A model generated the notes under the pieces. The model was not told where the DNA came from, ran no database searches, and saw only the letters and a program-made list of their open reading frames with translations. Below are positions 1 to 5,004 of a stretch of 5,004 nucleotides of DNA, one piece after another. How positions within the stretch are numbered: the stretch's first letter is position 1; every line of letters begins with the position of its first letter. The position numbers and the translations under genes were made by a program. The DNA is from an uncultured bacterium (GTDB taxonomy: Bacteria; Patescibacteria; JAEDAM01; Absconditabacterales; Absconditicoccaceae): contig CALFEN010000158.1 in NCBI GenBank assembly GCA_937950065.1, positions 1-5,004 on the forward strand, given 5' to 3'.

Positions 1-653
1 ATATGAAAAAATTAAATGAATTAAAAAAAGAGAATCCTGAAGCAACTTTGTCTGATGTTGTAAAACCAAATCAAATTCTCTTTAAATGCTGAAACAAAAA
101 ATCAAAAGATTATGGATTTGAAATTTCTTTTGAAAAAATAGATTGTGCTATCCATGAAAAACTTAAGACCCTTAAGGTGAACGAAGTCCAGTATGAAAAA
201 TATTTTTCCTATATGAAGAATAATTTCAAGCAACAACAGAAAGAAAATCTTGAAGACAGAAAACGTCTTTCGCTACAATTAAACTCAATAACATGAAGAA
301 GAAATAATTTTATAGAAAAGAATTTGTGAAATACCAGAACTGAATCTGAGGAAATAGTTTATAAAAATACTATAAAAAAGCTGGATGATGATATTTCGTT
401 TTTTGAAACTGAAATGCAAAATATAAAAATTGATGAAAACAACAATATCAAAATTTTTGAAGATTTTGTCTATGCATTAAAAAATGTGCATAAATATTAT
501 GAAAACGCCACTTATGTTCAAAAAAGGGAATTATGTAAAATTATCTTTTTGAACATCATGGTTACCTCTCAAAATCAGGTTATTATAAAGGCTAAGCATT
601 GACTTGATTCTATTTTTTCGGACGATCTATGAAAGTCCAGACTACAATGATAA
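1..653 (+). CDS. large serine recombinase, C-terminal part (N-terminus outside window)
   Basis: This is the C-terminal part of a large serine site-specific recombinase, the enzyme class that integrates or excises mobile DNA. The frame (codons from position 3) is open from the left edge to TAA at 651-653, giving at least 216 residues, with six TGA codons read as glycine (90, 294, 327, 600, 630, 648). In order I see the end of a zinc-ribbon-like region (FKCGNKKSKDYGFEIS), a long charged coiled-coil region, and a C-terminal block (ATYVQKRELCKIIFLNI, then IKAKHGLDSIF) typical of the recombinase C-terminus in CPR and Firmicutes proteins. The resolvase catalytic domain with its serine lies off the left edge. 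Only one ribbon Cys is visible here; a tyrosine stands near where a second Cys often occurs. The family call rests on motif memory, not a search. Confidence 0.82.
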
Positions 654-781
654 ATTTTCTAACTTTTTTTATTTCGCACACTCACTACGACCTAACCCAG
701 CTTAAAGACTTTGATTACAAAGATTTTAGTGAGTATTTATGAAGCAATAAATATCTTAAGAAAAAAAGGAAGAAATCATAG
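647..781 (+). CDS. possible small overlapping ORF, 44 residues, unknown
   Basis: An ATG inside the last codons of the recombinase opens a second frame that overlaps it by seven bases (ATGATAA) and runs to TAG at 779-781, with one in-frame TGA. The product would start MINFLTFFISHTHYDLTQL and end in a very basic tail (KKKRKKS). There is a hydrophobic start and then a charged, aromatic-rich middle. I recognise no family and see no Shine-Dalgarno sequence. The overlap geometry suits translational coupling to the recombinase. Alternatively it may be a former C-terminal extension of the recombinase lost by frameshift, or chance. Confidence 0.35.
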
Positions 782-814
782 TTTATATCTGATAATATCT
801 TTAATATTTTGTAT

Positions 815-872
815 AAGGGGAGAGAATTCTAACTACTATACACTGTAAATATATACAAAAAGTCAGAATTTT
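815..872. repeat. hairpin repeat, copy 1 (possible terminator)
   Basis: This element has two conserved arms, 815-834 (AAGGGGAGAGAATTCTAACT) and 849-870 (starting ATATATACAAAA, ending AGTCAGAATT), separated by 14 unshared bases. Both arms recur exactly and in the same orientation at 4038-4092. The inner part forms an imperfect stem of 823-834 with 861-872. Six T residues (869-874) follow on the + strand, so it could act as an intrinsic terminator for the recombinase side. It lies between convergent genes, nine bases beyond the stop codon of the minus-strand membrane protein gene. Confidence 0.8.
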
Positions 873-874
873 TT
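823..874 (+). terminator. candidate intrinsic terminator after the recombinase
   Basis: The 12-base arms 823-834 and 861-872 can pair with one A-C mismatch and one G-U pair around a 26-base AT-rich loop, and a run of six T ends the structure. The location downstream of the recombinase and small ORF fits termination. The stem is AT-rich and the loop long, so its strength is uncertain. No T-run follows the stem on the minus strand, so a role for the minus-strand gene is weaker. Confidence 0.4.
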
Positions 875-880
875 CAAAAA

Positions 881-3766
881 CTATTTATAATAATTGTCGT
901 AGCTAGTTCGTAACTTCTCTTTAAAAGTTTCCATAATTTTATCTAATTCTTCTTTTGAAACACCCATGATTTCTTGAAGACTCCTAATTCAAAAATTATT
1001 AGCTAACTTATTCATAAAATTTTCAGGATTATTCTCTTCAAAGTCTTCTCCTAATCACAATTCATTGAATTTTTCCTTTATTTTATTTAATTTAGCAGAC
1101 ATTTTTTCTTTAAATTCAATACTATTTCCAAATAATAACTCATAATCATCTGATAAGAACTTCTCTTTTATCTCTTTCTCAAAAAGAGTATAAAATTTTC
1201 CTTTAGTTAAACCAGAACCCTTTTCTTTTTGTGCTTCAAAAATTAATTCAGACAACCTTCTAAATCAATTATTACAATCCAAGGTAAGCATCTTATCCAA
1301 AGATATACCATGTTCTTCAAAGCTCTCTACAAGAGATAAAAATCATATATCATATCAGATAGTATTATTTTTAAAAGTCTCATCTAAGTTGATTATCAAA
1401 TCAAAAGCTAATTTCCATAAATTTTCCCTTTCAGTCAAACTACTAAGTAATAAAAGACTTCAGAAAGATTTAGAGTTATTATCTTCTATAAACGATAAAT
1501 TATAAGAGAAATAAATATCATTATTCAGCATGCATATAATACCATAAAATTCATATGTATTTTGAGAGAAAAAACCTCTGTCCAATAAATTGGATTTAAT
1601 ATCAATAACGTTATTTATAACATTCATATTTATAATTGGGGATAATTTATTTATACTGTTATTATAGAATTTTCTGAAATCAGATGTTATTCTAAGTATT
1701 TCAGGATAATCTTCAATAATTTTAGAGAAATTTTTTTCCCGTTTCTCTATACCATTTTTTAAAATTTTATAAACATTATCTAATGACTTAACTAAGTCAT
1801 TAGATAATGTTTTTTGACCTTCTGAAGTATTTATAATGATTTCTAATTCTCATCTCAATTTATTGTATCTCCTTGTTGAAATTTCTGTAAAACTTTTTAA
1901 CATTGAAACCGTAGAAAAAAAACTACTAATATTTTTATTAATAAAATTATTAAGACTATTGATATCTAATAATAATAACCCCATAAAACCAGTAATTGCT
2001 CAAAATTTCATAGAATTTTTTTCATAAATTGAATCATAAATTTCTTTTAATTTATCAATGGGAAATGGTAAATCATAAGAAATTTTTACAATTGATTTAA
2101 TTGCCAATAAGGAATCATAATAACTACTACTTCTAATTGAAGAAGATCAATCATTTTTCTCCAAAAGATCTGGTCTAAATTTATTTATTAATTCTTCAGT
2201 TTCATCTAGTGCTTTGTCAAACGATTTAAATTGTTGTATAATTTGTTCAGGATAATTTTCTCTATCAATGAATAGTGTTTTTAAGTTATTATAAACTTTT
2301 TCTATGAAATAGTAGAAATAAGAAACCTCTTCTTTAAAAAAGTCAGAGTCAAAATATGTTTCAAAATTTTTAAAATCTTCATCAAGACTAAGTTTTGTAT
2401 CTAAATTTTTTAATATAGGTAAATTTTTTTCTTTTTCCAAAATAGAAATATCTTTTTTAGAAAGGATAAATTCACCTTTCAAAGCCACTACAATTGTAAT
2501 TATAAGTCAGGAAATACCATAAATTATATTTTCCGAAATAGACTTCCAAAATTCACTAAAGTGATTTATATCTCAGACATAACACATGAATAAAAGAGAT
2601 AAACCTATTCCAAGATAAATTACTATCTCAATAATTTTGCTTCTCCAGTAAGAATCGGTTATTACGAAATGTTTTAATGGTTCAATAAATTTTATTATTT
2701 TACTTGTTTCCTTACCTTCTTTTTCTTTAATATCTTCTCCATAATATGCCAATTTATCCAGATAATAATTAAATATCAAATAAAAACCAAGTATAAACTG
2801 AAAGGTATTCTTTATATTTTCAACTTTGTCTTTTCGTATCTCAGCATTTTTGAAAAATAGAATATTTTGTATCTGTCTTTTTTCTCTGATAGACAGCATA
2901 CTGTCATTATCCATAAAATTGTTTGCAAGTTCAAAAAGAGTTTTTTGAAATTCATCATCATCAAAAATTTTATCAATTATTTTTTGACAGTCTAATTTTA
3001 TTTTATCTAAATCGTCTTTATTTTTAGATCATAATTTATCTTTATATTCTTTTATTTTTTCAAAAATTTCCTTTTTTTGTTCTGTTAAATCCAATTTTTC
3101 AAATCTTAATCTAGAAATATCTTCTAATTTTTCATCAAACAATATTGCTCAACAAAAATAAGCAAAATTTAGATAAGACTTTGCATGAGTAACAAAGTTT
3201 TCTTCAGAATCTTCTTTTATATGTGACAAATCTATCTTTAAATTTTTATTTATTTTATCTCACAACAAATCATTTATTTCTCATGATAATTTGTGGATTT
3301 CCTCATAATATCATTTATCCTTTAGGAAAAAAAGCATTTTATATATACCATTCACTAGAGAAGCCACAATTCTTGGTTTTTGCTTGGATAAGAATGTGGT
3401 AACTTCTACTATCATAATCAAAAGACCTGTAAGAAGAACTCAACCAGCTAAGTTTCAAAGCATACCCGAAATATTAAACTCTGAGCTATAAAACGAATAA
3501 TAAATCATAAAAAGCAAAGGTGAGAACCATATTAATATTTCTAATATCCACTTTTGATAACTATCCAAAATAGTAAATCGATTAAATATTTCAAATTTCT
3601 TATTAAATAAATTCATAAATTCTACTATCATAACCAAAAGACCTATTATCAAGAGACTTCAAAATCCCCAATTCTGAAAATTTTGATTAAATAGAAACAA
3701 AATTCAAGCTACAAAATAAGATATAACAGATAATCGTATAAAAATTTTTATTATATTGTCTTTCAT
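881..3766 (-). CDS. large multi-pass membrane protein, 961 residues, unknown function
   Basis: One frame runs from ATG (3764-3766) to TAG (881-883) without TAA or TAG. It crosses 20 TGA codons read as Gly, next to about 26 GGN glycines, and six tryptophans are all TGG. I do not recognise the family. Hydrophobic segments lie near residues 9-27, 36-53, 74-92, 105-125, 377-396 and 412-430, with weaker ones near 322-336 and 584-602. Between and after them are Lys/Glu-rich helical regions; residues 435-961 form a large, probably cytoplasmic domain. The membrane pairs look like copies of one unit: GLLVMIVEFMNLF (42-54) resembles GLLIMIVEVTTFL (114-126), and a segment starting DSYQKWILEILI (68) resembles one starting DSYWRSKIIEIVI (370). 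The frame stays open 56 codons upstream of this ATG, but no other in-frame ATG exists and that stretch includes the candidate promoter. There is no Shine-Dalgarno; the start follows an A-rich stretch. Its place between two hairpin repeats suggests a cassette-like cargo gene. A membrane effector or sensor is possible but unproven. Confidence 0.88.
1771..1812. repeat. perfect 20-bp inverted repeat inside the membrane protein gene
   Basis: Bases 1771-1790 and 1793-1812 are exact reverse complements separated by only AC (1791-1792). The arms begin AAACATTATCTAATG and TAAGTCATTAGATAA. The repeat is wholly coding and in frame, and specifies about residues 652-665 (around LSNDLVKSLDNVYK). On the + strand it is followed by six T (1810-1815), resembling a terminator antisense to the gene. 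In DNA it is a near-perfect 42-bp palindrome; in RNA it could form a long hairpin. Confidence 0.85.
3404..3644. repeat. 25-bp direct repeat pair within the membrane protein gene
   Basis: Bases 3404-3428 and 3620-3644 share 24 of 25 positions (TTCTACTATCATAA, then T or C, then CAAAAGACCT) in direct orientation, 216 bp apart. That is exactly 72 codons, so the protein frame is kept. They encode the matching GLL(V/I)MIVE segments of the second and fourth membrane helices, which supports duplication of a two-helix unit within the N-terminal region. Confidence 0.75.
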
Positions 3767-3798
3767 ATTTTTTGTTTTTATTACAAAATAAAAATCAC

Positions 3799-3826
3799 TA
3801 TATAGAATAATAATCTTTTTTTTCAA
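3799..3826 (-). promoter_or_regulatory. candidate sigma-70-type promoter for the membrane protein gene
   Basis: On the minus strand a TTGAAA box (3821-3826) is followed 16 bases later by TATATA (3799-3804), about 32 bases upstream of the ATG at 3766. Spacing and placement suit a -35/-10 pair. In DNA this AT-rich such boxes arise easily by chance, so this is a suggestion only. Confidence 0.35.
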
Positions 3827-3879
3827 TTTTGCAAAAAATATGAATTTTTTTTTAAAGTTTAGTTGACTTTTATTTTCTC

Positions 3880-3964
3880 TTATTCCAAAATCTTCTTTAT
3901 CTCATAAAATCCATAAGTATTTGGTGCTAAGTTTTTATACTAATTTTATATCTAATAAGGGCAT
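3880..3964 (-). pseudogene. possible small gene remnant or frameshifted short ORF
   Basis: The 271-base stretch between the membrane protein gene and the second repeat has no intact gene. On the minus strand an ATG at 3962-3964 gives MPLLDIKLV and then TAA at 3935-3937. One base back, another frame continues with YKNLAPNTYGFYEIKKILE and stops with TAA at 3880-3882. Joined by a -1 shift at the A-run the product would be 28 residues. Its composition looks protein-like, but the piece is short and I recognise no family, so it may be a remnant, a leader peptide or chance. Confidence 0.18.
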
Positions 3965-4037
3965 CTAATAATTTTTTTATTATCCTTATTCTTATAAATG
4001 AAACATATTCTTTTACGAGCGAACGGATTTGAACTCT

Positions 4038-4092
4038 AAGGGGAGAGAATTCTAACTCTATATACTATATATATACAAAAAGTCAGAATTCT
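4038..4092. repeat. hairpin repeat, copy 2
   Basis: This is the second copy of the element at 815-872. Arms 4038-4057 and 4069-4090 are identical to the first copy, while the central 11 bases (CTATATACTAT) differ in length and sequence. Here the inverted repeat is better preserved: 4046-4057 (AGAATTCTAACT) pairs with 4081-4092 (AGTCAGAATTCT) with one mismatch on the + strand, which becomes a G-U pair in minus-strand RNA. It lies 18 bases beyond the stop of the nuclease gene, just as copy 1 lies just beyond the stop of the membrane protein gene. It may be a transcription-end or RNA-processing hairpin, or a dispersed repeat. Confidence 0.8.
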
Positions 4093-4110
4093 TTCACAAA
4101 CCATTAGGAA

Positions 4111-4767
4111 TTATTTCTTAATAAAATATTCGTTTAGAAGAAAGAACATCTTATCTGAAATTGGTTTTTCCTTATTTACTTTATTATATATCTTTATATC
4201 CATTTTTTCATTGATTCCTAATAGTCAAACATTAATTTTTTTGAATAGATCAATATTGTTCATCGCAGGATTAATATTACTTTCTGGTAATAAAACATAT
4301 GATTCGTTGGCAAACCATTTATACCTATATGCCTGATTTAGTGCTCTTCTTCGATTTTTTAATTTAACCTCAATGGCAATGCAATCAGAAATACAAGTAT
4401 TATAGTTATTAAATTCATATTCTTTCCCTTTTCTCTCTGTAATAATAGATTCATTGACAAGTATAGATAAACTATTATTTATTTTTTCTTTCCTCGCTTT
4501 AGTTACATTTACTATATCATCAATTGAAATCCCTTTTTCTCTTCTAATTACATCTAAAACAGATATATCGAAGGAATTAAGGTGAGTCGTTCTATCTGAG
4601 TGCTCCTTCGATTTTTTATTGACAATAACTATATCAGGGATTCAAAATCATAAATTTATTTCAGTTATAATTTCTATATTTTCTTTATTATATTTTTTTA
4701 TTGATATTCATTTATTATTAAACCTTTTGAGTATAAGGTCTACTAGTTCTTTTTCTGAATGGAACAT
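4111..4767 (-). CDS. PD-(D/E)XK-type nuclease with inserted winged-helix-like segment
   Basis: The 218-residue frame runs from ATG (4765-4767) to TAA (4111-4113). It carries the hallmarks of a PD-(D/E)XK nuclease fold: Glu36, GIPD with Asp45 (both glycines of GFGIPD are TGA), Glu133-x-Lys135 in CIAIEVKLKN, then RRALNQAYRYKWFANESYVLLP with the Gln145/Tyr149 pair seen in many of these enzymes. Between the Asp and the ExK strand, residues about 66-120 form a helix-rich segment ending in a basic hairpin (SIITERKGKEYEF), which looks like a winged helix-turn-helix. A DNA-binding, possibly DNA-cleaving, protein is inferred; substrate and activity are unknown. It starts four bases after the phosphatase stop and lacks a Shine-Dalgarno (the ATG follows AAAAAA), so translational coupling is likely. 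An upstream in-frame TAA at 4780-4782 limits the start. A catalytically inactive regulator with this fold is an alternative. Confidence 0.8.
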
Positions 4768-4771
4768 TTTT

Positions 4772-5004
4772 TTATTTAATTATTACATAAATGTATGTAG
4801 AGTCATCTGTATTTTTCCCTTTTATCTCTTTGAATAATCTATTTCTTATATTTCATAACTTTTTATAGAAAAGGATTTCATGGAATTCTAAGATATTTTT
4901 TTCGAAGATAGAATAGAATCAATCGCTACACAATAATAAATTTGATCCTATGTCTTCATATGAGAGAGTAATTTCAATTATATCATGCTCATTCAGTTGA
5001 ATTC
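4772..5004 (-). CDS. PP2C-type Ser/Thr protein phosphatase, C-terminal 76 residues (partial)
   Basis: The frame enters from the right edge and stops with TAA at 4772-4774. Two landmarks of PP2C (PPM) metal-dependent phosphatases are visible: LLLCSDGFYSIFEK, containing the SDG motif whose Asp binds a metal, and the terminal NTDDSTYIYVIIK strand with the DD that contributes the last metal ligand. The Gly of SDG is encoded by TGA (4919-4921), which is strong evidence for the alternative code. The N-terminal catalytic motifs lie outside the window. Such phosphatases remove phosphate from Ser/Thr of partner proteins and are often encoded near a kinase; none is visible here. The gene sits immediately upstream of the nuclease in an apparent operon. 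Only the C-terminal third is visible, so the family call is good but not certain. Confidence 0.72.

Noticed and set aside
1836..2027. A plus-strand ORF of about 63 codons within the membrane protein gene.
   Set aside because: It is antisense to a continuous minus-strand frame and has low-complexity Leu/Ile composition typical of a shadow.
881..3766. The minus strand as several small separate genes or a decayed pseudogene.
   Set aside because: All pieces share one frame interrupted only by TGA, never by TAA or TAG. The same pattern is seen in the flanking recombinase, nuclease and phosphatase genes.
4009..4040. A tRNA 3'-end-like sequence on the minus strand (AGAGTTCAAATCCGTTCGC) next to repeat copy 2, as in a tRNA integration site.
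   Set aside because: The TTCAAAT loop is flanked by arms that do not pair, and no anticodon or D arm can be built nearby. At most it is a decayed remnant.
815..4092. The flanking repeats as integron attC sites, since the left arm has TTCTAAC and the right arm GTCAGAA.
   Set aside because: Both deviate from RYYYAAC/GTTRRRY, no inner L boxes are seen, and the only recombinase visible is a serine enzyme rather than an IntI-type tyrosine integrase.
4619..4837. A plus-strand ORF of about 72 codons with a hydrophobic product.
   Set aside because: It lies opposite the nuclease and phosphatase genes, whose minus-strand frames carry recognisable motifs. Antisense AT-rich DNA gives Phe/Ile-rich shadows.
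1..5004. A CRISPR array, rRNA or IS element with terminal inverted repeats.
   Set aside because: I saw no regularly spaced repeats, no rRNA-like conserved blocks and no transposase. The only repeats are those listed.

Overview
The window is very AT-rich and uses TGA as a sense codon. Every long reading frame is broken by in-frame TGA but continues cleanly to a TAA or TAG stop. Several of these TGAs fall where glycine is near-invariant: the SDG motif of a PP2C phosphatase and the GIPD motif of a PD-(D/E)XK nuclease. Tryptophan is written with normal TGG. This points to genetic code 25 (UGA = Gly), so the source is most likely a Candidatus Absconditabacteria (SR1) or Gracilibacteria genome from the Patescibacteria/CPR. 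All translations here use TGA = Gly.

Layout. Positions 1-653 (+) hold the C-terminal part of a large serine recombinase, followed by a possible small overlapping ORF (647-781). A hairpin-forming repeat lies at 815-872. Positions 881-3766 (-) are one continuous 961-residue membrane protein gene, which looks like scattered small ORFs under the standard code. Positions 3767-4037 are intergenic, with a candidate promoter and a possible gene remnant. A second copy of the hairpin repeat is at 4038-4092. It is followed by a 218-residue nuclease with an inserted winged-helix-like segment (4111-4767, -). The C-terminal end of a PP2C-type protein phosphatase runs off the right edge (4772-5004, -). The phosphatase and nuclease are four bases apart and very likely co-transcribed.

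Reading. A minus-strand set made of a PP2C phosphatase, a putative DNA-targeting nuclease and a large membrane protein sits beside a site-specific serine recombinase, and the membrane-protein gene lies between two copies of a hairpin repeat. This resembles a mobile accessory or defence-type locus, but the sequence does not prove a function. The 961-residue protein matches no family I can name. It shows internal duplication of a two-helix membrane unit, and its gene carries a perfect 20-bp inverted repeat.
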